Shown: positions 45,482 to 54,835, numbered from the stretch's first letter. The stretch is DNA of 64,000 bases from Accumulibacter sp. (GCF_036625195.1 NZ_JAZKUG010000001.1:868001-932000); one strand, 5' to 3'. Numbers and translations are program-made. The notes: generated by a model not told the origin, from the sequence alone.

Positions 45482-46519
45482 ATGATCGACTTCGAGGATC
45501 CCTTCTTCGTTCTGGGCGTTGCCCGGGAGGCATCGCGCGAGGAGATAAAGGGCGCCTACCGTCGCCTGGCGATGCGCTGGCATCCGGATCGCAATCCTTC
45601 GCCGGCGGCTGCGGTCGAGTTCAAGCGGGTTCATGCCGCCTACGAACTGCTGCTCGACGACGAAAGGCTGGCCGTTTGGCAGCAGGCTCAGCGCAGCCCC
45701 GCGGCAGATCGCGCCAGCGATCGCGCGGCGGCCGGCGATGATCTCCTGCAGTCGTTGACGCTGACTCTCGAGCAGGCGGCAGCGGGTTGCCAGCGTACCG
45801 TGGAGCTGCTGCATCGCGTTCGCTGCAGCGCGTGCACCGGCAGTGGCCGCGTCCAGCACAGTCACTCGGTACCCTGTCCTGCCTGCAGTGGTTGCGGCAG
45901 GGTGGTGCGAGCCGGCGGCAGGACCGGCCGTTGCGACAACTGCGGTGGCCGCGGCTACCTGCGCGAGACGGTCTGCACCGACTGCGCCGGCAGCGGCTGG
46001 CGAAACGAAGCGCGTACCCTCGTGGTGACCGTGCCAGCCGCACTGCTCGCCGGCGAGCGCCTCCGCCTGGCGCGGCAGGCACCATTGCCAGCGGGGGACG
46101 AGTCGAGGATCGCCGGCGATCTCTACCTCGAGATCAGCCTGCTGACGCATGAATTGTTCGACCTCGCCGGACCGGATCTGCATTGCCGGGTTCCGGTGAG
46201 CATCTTCCGCCTGCTCAGCGGCGGTCGCATCGAGATACCGACCCTCAGCGGCACGACGTGGATCGATCTGCCGCCATGGCCGGCGACTGCCGGCGGACAT
46301 CGTCTGCCCGGTCTGGGTTTCCCCGGCAAGGGAGTGCGTGCTGCCGGCGACCTGGTGCTGCACCCGGAAGCGATCCATCCGCAAGTTGCAGCGCGCGAAG
46401 ACTGCCAGTTGCTCGAACTGCTCGAGTGGCGACTCGCCAGCGATCTCGAGCTGCGGGCGCCGCTCCTCGCCGACTGGCAAGAGCGGCTGCGCGCACGCCG
46501 GGACGCACCACTCGTGTGA
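45482..46519 (+). CDS. DnaJ-like J-domain protein with zinc-finger cluster
   Basis: 345-aa Hsp40-type co-chaperone. The J domain spans residues ~5-66 and includes MRWHPDRNPSP with the HPD motif. The zinc domain has four CxxCxGxG-type repeats (CSACTGSG, CPACSGCG, CDNCGGRG, CTDCAGSG) around residues 120-180. A C-terminal substrate-binding region follows, with FLGKG-type loop GFPGKGVRAAGDL. The Gly/Phe linker of typical DnaJ is replaced by an Ala/Arg/Asp-rich stretch. It may be a second, specialised DnaJ. Neighbours give no hint of the client. Confidence 0.88.
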   Translation: MIDFEDPFFVLGVAREASREEIKGAYRRLAMRWHPDRNPSPAAAVEFKRVHAAYELLLDDERLAVWQQAQRSPAADRASDRAAAGDDLLQSLTLTLEQAAAGCQRTVELLHRVRCSACTGSGRVQHSHSVPCPACSGCGRVVRAGGRTGRCDNCGGRGYLRETVCTDCAGSGWRNEARTLVVTVPAALLAGERLRLARQAPLPAGDESRIAGDLYLEISLLTHELFDLAGPDLHCRVPVSIFRLLSGGRIEIPTLSGTTWIDLPPWPATAGGHRLPGLGFPGKGVRAAGDLVLHPEAIHPQVAAREDCQLLELLEWRLASDLELRAPLLADWQERLRARRDAPLV

Positions 46520-46526
46520 GAGCGGG

Positions 46527-47678
46527 TCAATGGCGACGGCCGATGGTGGTCAGGTAGGGCAGTGCCAGGAAGGGCCAGAGACTGGCCATCCAGCGCGTCA
46601 GGCCATTGAAGTTGAGGAAATGACCCTGTTTCCAGGCTGCCAGTGCCGCTTCGGAGTACGGGTTTGCCGGCGTCAGGTTGACCAGCGCCGTGCCCACCAT
46701 CAGCGCCAGACCGGCCAACGCCAAGCGCATCGATGCCGGCAGGAGCAGGCTCAGGGTGAGCAGGACACCGCCGATCAGCAAGCCGACCTCGGCGCCGGGA
46801 GTCAGCCAGGCGAACGCCTCCTGCGGCGCGACCAGCACCGCTGCCGCCAACGTCCGGATCACCAGCGCGAGGGCGAACAAGGCGAGCAGCGCCAGGTGCG
46901 TCGGCGACCCATCGGCGAGCAGGCTCCGGGCAAAGAGGCCGATGACGACGGTGTTGCAGCCGATGATCGCCGCCTCGAGGACGAAGAAAGAGTGTGCGGC
47001 ATAGGGGACGGCCGGCGTCAGCGCGAGCACGTTGCGCAGGTCGCCGGTGCCGAAGAGCAGCGTCTCCGGAGACGACTGGGTCAGCAGCCAGACACCGAGC
47101 AGCACGAGACCGAGTTCGACCTGCTCGCTCGGCGCGAGCAGCTCCTGCTGCAGGCTGGCAACGCGGCGCAGGATGCGCTTGCCGTTCCAGGCGCCGAGCA
47201 GCGCCCCGATTGCCGTCCCGGCGGCGTTGCAGGCGAGATCGAGATTCGACGGCACGCGGGCCGGAAGCCAGTTCTGCAGGCACTCGAGGCCGAGACTGAG
47301 CAGGCCGCCGATGAGCACCGCCGCCGCCACCGCCGACGCACGCCCGCCGGGCAGGTGGCGCAGTGCAAGGGTCAGCAGAAAGCCCAGCGGCAGGTAGGCG
47401 AGGACATTGACGGCGAGGTCGAAAACGGTCCAGTAGCGCGGCCAGCCGGCAGCGAGGAAGTCCAGCGGGGCAACGCCGAGATCACGCCAGTTGGTGAAGG
47501 GGTAGAGGCTGGCGTAGCCGATCAGCACCAGATAGGCCAACGCCAGGTACAGTGGCAGGCGTGTCGGTCGCGGGAGTGCCCGACCGGTGCGCGCGGCGCC
47601 GGCCGTCGGGCCGCCGGCCGGGTCGGGGATCAGCGCCGCAGTAGCGTCTGCCCGCGCCTGGCGCTCACTTCCTGTCAT
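46527..47678 (-). CDS. VanZ-like multi-pass membrane protein
   Basis: 383-aa membrane protein. The first ~150 residues resemble the VanZ family: LVLIGYASLYPFTNWRDLG, DLAVNVLAYLPLGFLLTL and LECLQNWLPARVPSNLDLACN. The remaining ~230 residues add about six more hydrophobic helices of no family I recognise. The start at 47678 (MTGSERQARAD) overlaps the symporter stop by 14 bp, so the two genes are coupled. VanZ-like proteins are common near exopolysaccharide genes but have no agreed biochemical role. Confidence 0.82.
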   Translation of the reverse strand: MTGSERQARADATAALIPDPAGGPTAGAARTGRALPRPTRLPLYLALAYLVLIGYASLYPFTNWRDLGVAPLDFLAAGWPRYWTVFDLAVNVLAYLPLGFLLTLALRHLPGGRASAVAAAVLIGGLLSLGLECLQNWLPARVPSNLDLACNAAGTAIGALLGAWNGKRILRRVASLQQELLAPSEQVELGLVLLGVWLLTQSSPETLLFGTGDLRNVLALTPAVPYAAHSFFVLEAAIIGCNTVVIGLFARSLLADGSPTHLALLALFALALVIRTLAAAVLVAPQEAFAWLTPGAEVGLLIGGVLLTLSLLLPASMRLALAGLALMVGTALVNLTPANPYSEAALAAWKQGHFLNFNGLTRWMASLWPFLALPYLTTIGRRH

Positions 47679-49164
47679 GCTGGTGCAGGCCGGTCGCGTG
47701 GTGCGTCTGGGCGGCTGCACGGTGGTGCATGCGGGCATGCAGGTCATGCGCCCGAGTCGGCTCGCCGATGCGCTGCGGCAACAGTGAGCCGACGATCATG
47801 CCGAGCATGCTGACCGCAAGCCCGATCAGCTGCGCGGGAACCAACGGCGCTTCGACGAGCAGCTCGATCAGCAGCCAAGAGGCGAGACCGCCGACGATTG
47901 CCGTCAGAGCCCCCTGGGTGGTCGCACGCCGCCAGTAGGCACCGAAGAACAACGGTACGAAGGCGCCGGCAAGGGTCACCTTGTAGGCATTCTCGACCAT
48001 CTTGAAGATCGAGGCTTCGGAATTCAGCGCGAAGGTGAGGACGATGGCGGCGAAGCAGACCAGTGTCAGGCGCATGATGCGCAGGAAAGCGTGGTCACCG
48101 ATCGTTGGAAAGAAGTTGCGAACGATGTTCTCCGAGAATGCCACCGAGGGTGCCAGCAGGGTCGCCGACGAGCAGCTCATGATTGCCGACAGGACGGCGC
48201 CGAAGAAGATGGCCTGCGCGAAGACCGGCGTGTGTTCGAGAACCAGTGTCGGCAGGACCAGTTGCGCATCGCTTTCGATCAAGGCGTTGAACTGCGCCGG
48301 ATTGATCAGGGTCGCGGCGTAAGCGATGAACATCGGCACGAAGGTGAAGCAGAAGTAGAGGCCGCCACCGAGGATCGAGGCGTAGATCGCGATCTTCGCC
48401 GTCCGTGCCGAAGTGACGCGCTGGAAGACGTCCTGCTGCGGGATCGAGCCGAGCATCATCGTCATCCAGGCGGCGATGAACGCCAGCCACTCGGCGGCAC
48501 CGGCGTCGGGGAAGAAGTCGAGCTTGCCGGCTGCCGCCGCCTGCCCGACGACGACCTCGACACCGCCGCTGATGCCGGCAATCAGGTGGGCGATGTAGAG
48601 CATGCCGCCCATGACCACGCTGATCTGGACGAAGTCGAGCACCGCAACCGACAGCATGCCGCCGAAGGTGGTATAGGTCAGGACGACCAGGGTGCCGAGA
48701 ATCATGCCGGCGGGCGGTGGAATCGCGCCATCGGTGACGACGCTGAAGACGAGGCCGAGGGCCTTGATCTGCGCCGAGACCCAGCCAAGGTAGGAAGCGA
48801 CGATGCACAGCGTCGTCAGCACCTCGACCGTGCGGTTGTAGCGCAGGCGGAAGAAGTCGCCCAGGGTCAGGATGTTGAGCCGGTACAGCGTCGTGCCGTA
48901 GAAGATGCCGGCTATCACCAGGCACAGGCTGGCGCCAAAGGGATCGGCGACGACGCCGCGCAGGCCGTCCTTGACGAAGGTCGCGGAAACGCCGAAGACC
49001 GCTTCGGCGCCGAACCAGGTGGCGAAGACCGTGGCGGTCACCACCGGCAGCGGCAGCGAGCGCCCGGCGACGGCGAAGTCCTTGGTGTTGTGCACGCGCG
49101 TCGCGGCGTACAGCCCGATGGCAATGGACACCAGCAGGTAGATGACGACGAACCAGATCAGCAT
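47665..49164 (-). CDS. Sodium:solute symporter (SSS family)
   Basis: 499-aa sodium-coupled transporter with about 13 hydrophobic helices. Family marks are the FAVAGRSLPLPVVTATVFATW region near residue 30, GGMLSVAVLDFVQ, and SSATLLAPSVAFSENIVRNF. The C-terminal ~30 residues are His-rich (DLHARMHHRAAAQTHHATG). ATG at 49164 is used; a TTG 8 codons earlier is open and neither has a clear ribosome site. The substrate is unknown; proline, pantothenate or small organic acids are typical of the family. Confidence 0.9.
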   Translation of the reverse strand: MLIWFVVIYLLVSIAIGLYAATRVHNTKDFAVAGRSLPLPVVTATVFATWFGAEAVFGVSATFVKDGLRGVVADPFGASLCLVIAGIFYGTTLYRLNILTLGDFFRLRYNRTVEVLTTLCIVASYLGWVSAQIKALGLVFSVVTDGAIPPPAGMILGTLVVLTYTTFGGMLSVAVLDFVQISVVMGGMLYIAHLIAGISGGVEVVVGQAAAAGKLDFFPDAGAAEWLAFIAAWMTMMLGSIPQQDVFQRVTSARTAKIAIYASILGGGLYFCFTFVPMFIAYAATLINPAQFNALIESDAQLVLPTLVLEHTPVFAQAIFFGAVLSAIMSCSSATLLAPSVAFSENIVRNFFPTIGDHAFLRIMRLTLVCFAAIVLTFALNSEASIFKMVENAYKVTLAGAFVPLFFGAYWRRATTQGALTAIVGGLASWLLIELLVEAPLVPAQLIGLAVSMLGMIVGSLLPQRIGEPTRAHDLHARMHHRAAAQTHHATGLHQHDRK

Positions 49165-49336
49165 GTTGAAGCCCAGTTTGCGCAAGTGGTCATGCCGGCG
49201 GCGCGCCACGGGCTGGTGGGCGTGCGATGTCGCCCGGCGTTGCCGTTGCCGCGCCCGCTTGCCGACGCCCGTGCGGCGCTTTTGCGCGGTATTATGCCAA
49301 AAAGGAGCGTGCAGCACGATCAGTGAAGGGGAGGGC

Positions 49337-49744
49337 ATGCGCGAAACGGTGACGATCGCCAGCCAGCGACGAGAGCAACTGCTGGACATCACGCATCAGG
49401 TGGCGGCAGTGGTGGCGCGGAGTGGCATCCGCGACGGCTTGGTGTCGCTGTACGCGCAAGGCGCGACCTGCGCCATCATGATCCAGGAGAACTGGGACGA
49501 GAGCGTCCAGCTGGACGTGGTCAACCTGCTGCAGCGGCTGATTCCCCGTGGCGTCTGGCTGCACGACGAGCAGGACGGCAATGGCGACGCGCACCTCAAG
49601 GCGGGGTTGGTCGGGCCGTCGGAGACGATCCCGCTGATCGACGGCCGGCTCGGCCTGTCGCGCTGGCAGAACATCTTCCTCTGCGAGTTCGACGGGCCGC
49701 GTCGCGAGCGCCGCGTCGTGTGCACGGTGATCGCCGATGCCTGA
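49337..49744 (+). CDS. YjbQ/UPF0047 family protein
   Basis: 135-aa protein of the YjbQ (UPF0047) family, reported to have weak thiamine-phosphate synthase activity. Typical pieces are LDITHQVAAVVARSGIRDGL near residue 15, CAIMIQENWDESVQLDVVN, then HLKAGLVGPSETIPLIDGRL and GRLGLSRWQNIFLCEFDGPR. The ATG at 49337 directly follows GGGGAGGGC. It is divergent from the symporter. The physiological role is not settled. Confidence 0.9.
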   Translation: MRETVTIASQRREQLLDITHQVAAVVARSGIRDGLVSLYAQGATCAIMIQENWDESVQLDVVNLLQRLIPRGVWLHDEQDGNGDAHLKAGLVGPSETIPLIDGRLGLSRWQNIFLCEFDGPRRERRVVCTVIADA

Positions 49745-49821
49745 CCGACTGTGTGCGAAAGGCGCAGCAGCGCCGCGCGGCAGAGCAGACGGTGTAACCG
49801 GCGGCCCTTGCCGTCGCCGGG

Positions 49822-51219
49822 CTAGCGCGATTCCTTGATCATGCGGCCGAAGCTCGGCTGGATCGGGCGCGCATTGTGCCGGTAGAGGCGTGCGAAGATC
49901 GCCAGCTGTTCAGCCGAAATCTGTTGCGGTTGCCGCAGCACGAGCCACAGGACGCCCTCGCTGCAGGGCGGCGTGGTCAGCGACCCCATGTAGGTGTAGT
50001 AACTCCGCTCGGCCGGCAGCAGTTGTGCGAGGTCGATGCTCAATCCGGGGGGCATCACGTACTCCCCCTTCTCCAGCGGCAGGTTGTTCCAGACCGTCTG
50101 GATCAGCGGATGCTCCATGCCCTTCTCGAGCAGGATGGCGACGACCGCCAGGCGGCCGTCTTCCGAACGATGCACGAGATGCGCCACCATGTCGAAGGAC
50201 TTGCCGTCGACGCGCTCCTCCGACGGCCGGTGGAAGTGGAACTGGACGAGGTCGTAGCTCTTGCCGAGCAGGCTGATGCTGCTGCCACCGACCTCGACCT
50301 GGACGGTGTGCCCGTTGTCGACGACGCGAAACTCAGATGGACGATAGCGGAACTGGATCGGCTCGAGATCGACGCGGAAGCCGTCGCGAATGTCGATCGG
50401 CGACTGGCGCATGCCGGAGGCGCAAAGGGCGTACTCGGGCTTCAGCTTTCCCCAGTGCTCGGGAGCGGTGTCCCCCTCGTACGACCAGTGAGCCGATCGG
50501 GCCGGCCGCACGCTGCCGGCAGGCTCGGGGCGCACGACCGGCTGCGCCCTGCCGGCACGTGGCGCGTCGGCACCCGGCTCGGCCCGCGCGAGCGGCGCCT
50601 GGCGCACCGGCCGCGGCGTCGGCCCGGTGCTGGCAGCCGGGCCAGCGGGCTGCGGACGTCGGCTCTCGCCCTCGGGCTTCTCGGCTGCTGGTGGCGGCGT
50701 CGGCAGGTTGGCACGGCGGACATCGTTCTGCAGCAGAGCCTCGTTCGCCTTGCGCAGTTCGCCAGTCGCCTCATTGACCCGGTCGGCCGTGCGACGGGCG
50801 GCGAGGGCCGCTTCGCCGCCCGCCTTCGGCCGACACACCTCGCGCAGCAGCTTGTCGTCGAGCATTCCCGAGCGCACCGGCATGTCGACCTGCACCTTGA
50901 CCTCATCCTCGCGCAACAGCTGGCCTTCCTCCTTGAAGTAGCTGCGCTTGAGCGTGCTGTAGCTGCGCGCCGCGCAGTCGTAGCTGCTCAGCGCCTGGAC
51001 GATGCGGTACGCCGACGAGGTCTTCGGATCGATGATCGGCTTCTCGAGGATGATGCGGCCGAGGGCAACGGTTCGTCCGCGCTCGTCACGGGTGATGCTG
51101 CTGCGGTCGATCTCGATCCGCTTGCCCGGCTCGGACGAGATCACCTGCCACGCGGCCGGTGCGACGGGCGGCGCCAGCATGATCAGGGCTGTGAAGATGA
51201 TTCTGCTGTGTGGCTGCAT
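49822..51219 (-). CDS. Alpha-type carbonic anhydrase with N-terminal extra domain
   Basis: 465-aa exported protein. A signal peptide (IIFTALIMLAPPVAPAAW, residues ~6-24) precedes a ~110-residue domain resembling the surface-adhesin E-like family (WQVISSEPGKRIEIDRSSI, SSYDCAARSYSTLKRSYF). A Pro/Ala/Arg-rich linker (~residues 150-240) leads to an alpha-carbonic anhydrase domain starting at HWSYEGDTAPEHWGKL. Zinc ligands are the two His in VQFHFHRPSEE and one in DMVAHLVHR. TTPPCSEGVLWLVL closes the active site. Predicted periplasmic CO2/bicarbonate exchange. ATG at 51219 has GGAG 7 nt upstream. Confidence 0.9.
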   Translation of the reverse strand: MQPHSRIIFTALIMLAPPVAPAAWQVISSEPGKRIEIDRSSITRDERGRTVALGRIILEKPIIDPKTSSAYRIVQALSSYDCAARSYSTLKRSYFKEEGQLLREDEVKVQVDMPVRSGMLDDKLLREVCRPKAGGEAALAARRTADRVNEATGELRKANEALLQNDVRRANLPTPPPAAEKPEGESRRPQPAGPAASTGPTPRPVRQAPLARAEPGADAPRAGRAQPVVRPEPAGSVRPARSAHWSYEGDTAPEHWGKLKPEYALCASGMRQSPIDIRDGFRVDLEPIQFRYRPSEFRVVDNGHTVQVEVGGSSISLLGKSYDLVQFHFHRPSEERVDGKSFDMVAHLVHRSEDGRLAVVAILLEKGMEHPLIQTVWNNLPLEKGEYVMPPGLSIDLAQLLPAERSYYTYMGSLTTPPCSEGVLWLVLRQPQQISAEQLAIFARLYRHNARPIQPSFGRMIKESR

Positions 51220-51551
51220 CCGACGGCTCCGTGGAGTGGTTCCATACAACAGTGAGTTCACGGCACCAGCGGAGCGTTCTTTAACGTGAAAGTCGCGTCC
51301 GCGACTCGCGAATCTCCCTTCTCCCGCACACGGGCGAAGCGCCGGGGATGCGGCAAGCGGTCATGGCTTCCATCATCCGGGGTATGTCGACGGTCATGAC
51401 CGTTGGCCGCGCGCTTCGGCGGGCGGTGGCAGGGACCCGCTTCGCTGCAACCGGCGGCTGCGCGGCCTGGCGGCGCGGGCGGTCAGCCCGGGCGGCGCCC
51501 GACCGCTCGCGGAGGTGGCGTGCGATCGAAGGGCACCGCCGGGTAAACGAC
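51220..51551. other. Region between carbonic anhydrase gene and actP terminator
   Basis: About 330 bp with no supported gene. Short open frames on both strands are Arg/Ala-rich and unrecognised. The promoter of the carbonic anhydrase gene should lie near 51220-51300 but I could not pick one out. Confidence 0.4.
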
Positions 51552-51586
51552 AAAAAGCCCTGGCGGGCGATTGCTCCGCCAGGGCT
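51552..51586 (-). terminator. Intrinsic terminator of the DUF485-actP operon
   Basis: On the minus strand AGCCCTGGCGG pairs with CCGCCAGGGCT (11 bp, 9-nt loop) and is followed by a run of Ts (complement of 51552-51556). It lies 19 bp after the actP stop codon. Confidence 0.9.
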
Positions 51587-51604
51587 GCAGGTACTGCGGA
51601 CGAC

Positions 51605-53266
51605 TCAGTGGCTGGCGCCGGAAGCGCCGAAACCCGTCTGTGCGCGCACGTACTGGTCGTCGAAGGCGGCGATCTCGGCTTTCGCGCGGGCGCTGCTGTC
51701 GCTCTTCGACATGATGTAGGCGAGGATGAACGCGATTGGCATGGCGAACAGCGCCGGCTGCGTGTAGGGGAACAGCGCAGCCTTGTTGCCGAGCACGTCG
51801 ACCCACACCGATTTCGAGAAGAGGACGAAGAGGACGGCCGAGATGACGCCGCCGTAACCGCCCCAGAGCGCGCCACGCGTCGTCAGCCCCTTCCAGTACA
51901 TCGACAGGATCAGCACCGGGAAGTTGGCGGCGGCGGCAACGCCGAAAGCCAGGCCGACCATGAAGGCGATGTTCATCTTCTCGAACATGATGCCGAGGAC
52001 GATCGCCAGCAGGCCGAGACCGATGACCGAATAACGTGAAACGCGCACCTCCTCCTTTTCGGTTGCCTGACCCTTGCGGATCACGCGCGCATAGATGTCA
52101 TGCGAGATCGACGCGGCACCAGCGAGCGCCAGACCGGCGACGACCGCCAGGATGGTGGCGAAGGCGACCGCCGCCAGGAAGCCAAGCAGCATATTGCCGC
52201 CAACTGCCTTGGCGAGGTGCATCGCGACCATGTTGCCGCCGCCGATCAGCTTGCCACCGACGACGCCACCCTCGAAGAATTCGGGGTTCTGGCCGACGAT
52301 GATGACCGCGCAGAGGCCCATCAGGAAGATGACGTTGAAGAAGAAACCGACGAAGCCCGATGCGTAGAGCACCGATTTCCGCGCTTCCTTGGCGTTGCCG
52401 ACGGTGAAGAAGCGCATCAGGATGTGCGGCAGACCGGCGGTACCGAACATCAGGCCGAGGCCGAGCGAGATTGCGGTGATCGGGTCGGCGAGCAGGCTGC
52501 CGGGCGCCATCAGCTTGGCACCCAGCTTGTGCACCGCTTCCGCCTTGGTCAGCAGTTCGGTGAAGGAAAAGCCGAACTGCGTGTAGGCGAGGAGCAGCGT
52601 CAGCGTGCCACCGAACAGCAACAGGCAAGCCTTGATGATCTGCACCCAGGTCGTTGCGACCATGCCGCCGAAAGCGACGTAGATCATCATCAGGATGCCG
52701 ACGATGAAGATCGCGATGTTGTAGTCGAGACCGAAGAGCAGTTTTATCAGCTGGCCGGCACCCACCATCTGGGCGATCAGGTAGAAGACGACCACGACCA
52801 GCGACGAGATGGCCGCCATCGTCCGCACCGTTCCCTGGTCGAGACGGTACGAGGTGATGTCGGCAAAGGTGAAACGGCCGAGGTTGCGCAGCCGCTCCGC
52901 CATCAGGAAGAGGATGATCGGCCAGCCCGCAAAGAACGCCAGCATGTAGATGTAGGCGTCGTAGCCCTGGCTGTATGCCATCGCCGTCAGCCCGAGCAGG
53001 GTCGCTGCCGACATGTAGTCGCCGGCGATCGCCAGGCCGTTCTGGAAGCCGGTGATGCCGCCGCCGGCGGTGTAGAAGTCGGCGGTGGTCTTGGTGCGGC
53101 TGGCCGCCCACTTGGTGATGAACAGCGTCATCGACACGAAGATCAGGAACATGATGATCGCGTGCCAGTTGGTCGCCTGCTTGGCTGTCGCCTCGACGGC
53201 CGGCGCGGCGTGCGCCAGGCTGGCAAAGCCGGAGACGGCCAGGGCCGTTAGAGAACGCGTGATCAT
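51605..53266 (-). CDS. actP: Cation/acetate symporter
   Basis: Sodium:solute symporter of the ActP/DhlC group (553 aa) for acetate and related short acids. The N-terminus looks like a cleavable signal (LTALAVSGFASLAHAAPAV), followed by 13 or so helices. TADFYTAGGGITGFQNGLAIAGDY, spread over helix 1-2, and MFGTAGLPHILMRFFTV near residue 285 are typical. The ATG at 53266 has GGAGGG upstream and overlaps the DUF485 stop (ATGA). The specific substrate is inferred from the DUF485 partner. Acetate uptake would suit a polyphosphate-accumulating lifestyle. Confidence 0.92.
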   Translation of the reverse strand: MITRSLTALAVSGFASLAHAAPAVEATAKQATNWHAIIMFLIFVSMTLFITKWAASRTKTTADFYTAGGGITGFQNGLAIAGDYMSAATLLGLTAMAYSQGYDAYIYMLAFFAGWPIILFLMAERLRNLGRFTFADITSYRLDQGTVRTMAAISSLVVVVFYLIAQMVGAGQLIKLLFGLDYNIAIFIVGILMMIYVAFGGMVATTWVQIIKACLLLFGGTLTLLLAYTQFGFSFTELLTKAEAVHKLGAKLMAPGSLLADPITAISLGLGLMFGTAGLPHILMRFFTVGNAKEARKSVLYASGFVGFFFNVIFLMGLCAVIIVGQNPEFFEGGVVGGKLIGGGNMVAMHLAKAVGGNMLLGFLAAVAFATILAVVAGLALAGAASISHDIYARVIRKGQATEKEEVRVSRYSVIGLGLLAIVLGIMFEKMNIAFMVGLAFGVAAAANFPVLILSMYWKGLTTRGALWGGYGGVISAVLFVLFSKSVWVDVLGNKAALFPYTQPALFAMPIAFILAYIMSKSDSSARAKAEIAAFDDQYVRAQTGFGASGASH

Positions 53267-53583
53267 TTGCCCTCCTTCTGAGCTTCCTTGATCAGCTCTT
53301 GCGTCAGGTCGTCGAACTCGCCGTTGGCACGGCGGACGTAGACCACCGTCGTCAGCCAGAAGAAGATGAAGAGGACCAGCTCGATCGTGTAGCCGATCGG
53401 CCACATCGAACCCTCGGCGATCTTCTGCCCGAGCAACTCCCGGTTGAACGCGACGAGCATGAAAAAGCCGTAGAACAGGACCAGCACGATCGTCGCCAGG
53501 GTCCAGGCGAAGCGCCCCCGCTCCTGGACCAGTTTCTGGAACTTGGGATTCACCCGCATTCGCTCATACATCACACTACTCAT
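53263..53583 (-). CDS. DUF485 inner-membrane protein (YjcH-like)
   Basis: 106-aa protein with two hydrophobic helices (WTLATIVLVLFYGFFMLVAF and PIGYTIELVLFIFFWLTTVV) and the N-terminal NPKFQKLVQERGRFAW stretch typical of YjcH/DUF485. It precedes and overlaps actP, as in the acs-yjcH-actP group of E. coli. GAGGAGG lies upstream of its ATG. It is thought to assist the symporter. Confidence 0.92.
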   Translation of the reverse strand: MSSVMYERMRVNPKFQKLVQERGRFAWTLATIVLVLFYGFFMLVAFNRELLGQKIAEGSMWPIGYTIELVLFIFFWLTTVVYVRRANGEFDDLTQELIKEAQKEGK

Positions 53584-53672
53584 GATAACGTGACCTCCTC
53601 TTTGATATTGTTGACGCCGTTTGGCAGCGGTGTTGACCCGTTGCCGACAAGACGATCCCCTTGCCGCGCGGA

Positions 53673-53701
53673 ATACTAACCCAGATCAATGGCTTGTTCA
53701 A
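53673..53701 (-). promoter_or_regulatory. Predicted promoter of the DUF485-actP operon
   Basis: TTGAAC (complement of 53696-53701) and TAGTAT (complement of 53673-53678) separated by 17 bp on the minus strand, about 90 bp upstream of the DUF485 start. It nearly touches the divergent RND adaptor start at 53705, so the two units share regulatory DNA. Confidence 0.65.
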
Positions 53702-53704
53702 ACA

Positions 53705-54835
53705 ATGAAGAAGGGCAGAAAGACGCCAGTCGTCGTTTTTTTGGCGACGGTCCTGGCGGTCGCGGTGGCTGCATGCCAGCCGCAGGCATCGACATCGGCG
53801 CAGCCGCCGGCTGCCCGGGCGGCACTGACGGTCAGCGCCGTCGCCCCGGAGTGGCTCGACTGGCCGCTGACGCTGGCGGCCGGCGGCAACGTCGCCGCGT
53901 GGCAGGAGGCGATCATTGGCCCCGAGCTGAGCAACCAGCGCATCACCGAGGTGCGCGCCAACGTCGGTGATCGGGTGCGCAAGGGCGCCGTCCTGGCGCG
54001 CATCGACAGCGAAACCGTAGACAGCGAACTGGCCGAGGCGCAGGCAGCGGTCGCCGAGGCCGAAGCGACGCTGGCCGAGGCGCGCGCCAACCACGAACGC
54101 TCGAAACAGCTGCGCGAGAAGGGCTTCTACAGCCCGCAGCAGGGGATCCAGAGCGAAACCGCCGCGGCAACGGCTCTGGCCCGGCTGCATGCGGCACAGG
54201 CGCGGCTGCGCGCCAACGAACTGCGGCGCGCCAGGGCCGATGTGCTGGCGCCGGACGACGGCATCATCAGCGCGCGCGCCGCAACCGTCGGTTCGCTGAC
54301 GCAACCCGGACAGGAGCTGTTTCGGCTGATTCGCGGCGGTCGCCTCGAGTGGCGTGCCGAGGTCACTGCCAACGAGCTGGCGCTCTTCCGGCCGGGTCAG
54401 CCGGCGCGGCTGGAGACTCCCGGCGGCGCCGTCGTCGACGGCCGGGTGCGGGCCGTGGCGCCGAGCGTGGACGCGCAGACGCGCAACGGCCTGGTCTATG
54501 TCGATCTGCCGCCAACCGCCGCCGACGTCCTGAGCGCCGGCATGTTCGTCCGCGGACAGTTCGAGTTCGGTCGACGTCCGGCACTGAGCCTGCCGCAATC
54601 GGCGGTGCTCCTGCGCGAGGGCTTCAGCTACGTCTTCCGCATCGAACCTGCCGCCGCGAGTCCCGACCAACTGGCGACGGTGCGCGAAGTGAAAGTCGGC
54701 AGCGGTCGTCGCAACGGTGAGCGGATCGAGATCAGCAGCGGTCTCGCTGCCGGCGAGATGGTGGTCGCCAGCGGCGGCGCCTTCCTCGCCGACGGCGACA
54801 CGGTCCGTCTCGTCGCCGCCGGAAAGCCGCAATGA
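53705..54835 (+). CDS. RND efflux periplasmic adaptor (membrane fusion) lipoprotein
   Basis: 376-aa adaptor that links an RND pump to an outer-membrane channel. The N-terminus carries a lipobox (VAVAACQPQ, Cys near residue 24). The lipoyl/barrel-sandwich halves are visible at VRANVGDRVRKGAVLARID and ADVLAPDDGIISARAATVG. A coiled-coil hairpin rich in Ala/Glu lies between them, roughly residues 100-165. ATG at 53705 is used. The next gene overlaps by 4 bp. Confidence 0.9.
   Translation: MKKGRKTPVVVFLATVLAVAVAACQPQASTSAQPPAARAALTVSAVAPEWLDWPLTLAAGGNVAAWQEAIIGPELSNQRITEVRANVGDRVRKGAVLARIDSETVDSELAEAQAAVAEAEATLAEARANHERSKQLREKGFYSPQQGIQSETAAATALARLHAAQARLRANELRRARADVLAPDDGIISARAATVGSLTQPGQELFRLIRGGRLEWRAEVTANELALFRPGQPARLETPGGAVVDGRVRAVAPSVDAQTRNGLVYVDLPPTAADVLSAGMFVRGQFEFGRRPALSLPQSAVLLREGFSYVFRIEPAAASPDQLATVREVKVGSGRRNGERIEISSGLAAGEMVVASGGAFLADGDTVRLVAAGKPQ

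Noticed and set aside
44946..45533. 195-aa minus-strand open frame between the CDF and J-domain genes
   Set aside because: It overlaps the starts of both neighbours, has Arg/Ser/Ala-rich composition and no convincing ribosome site or family match.
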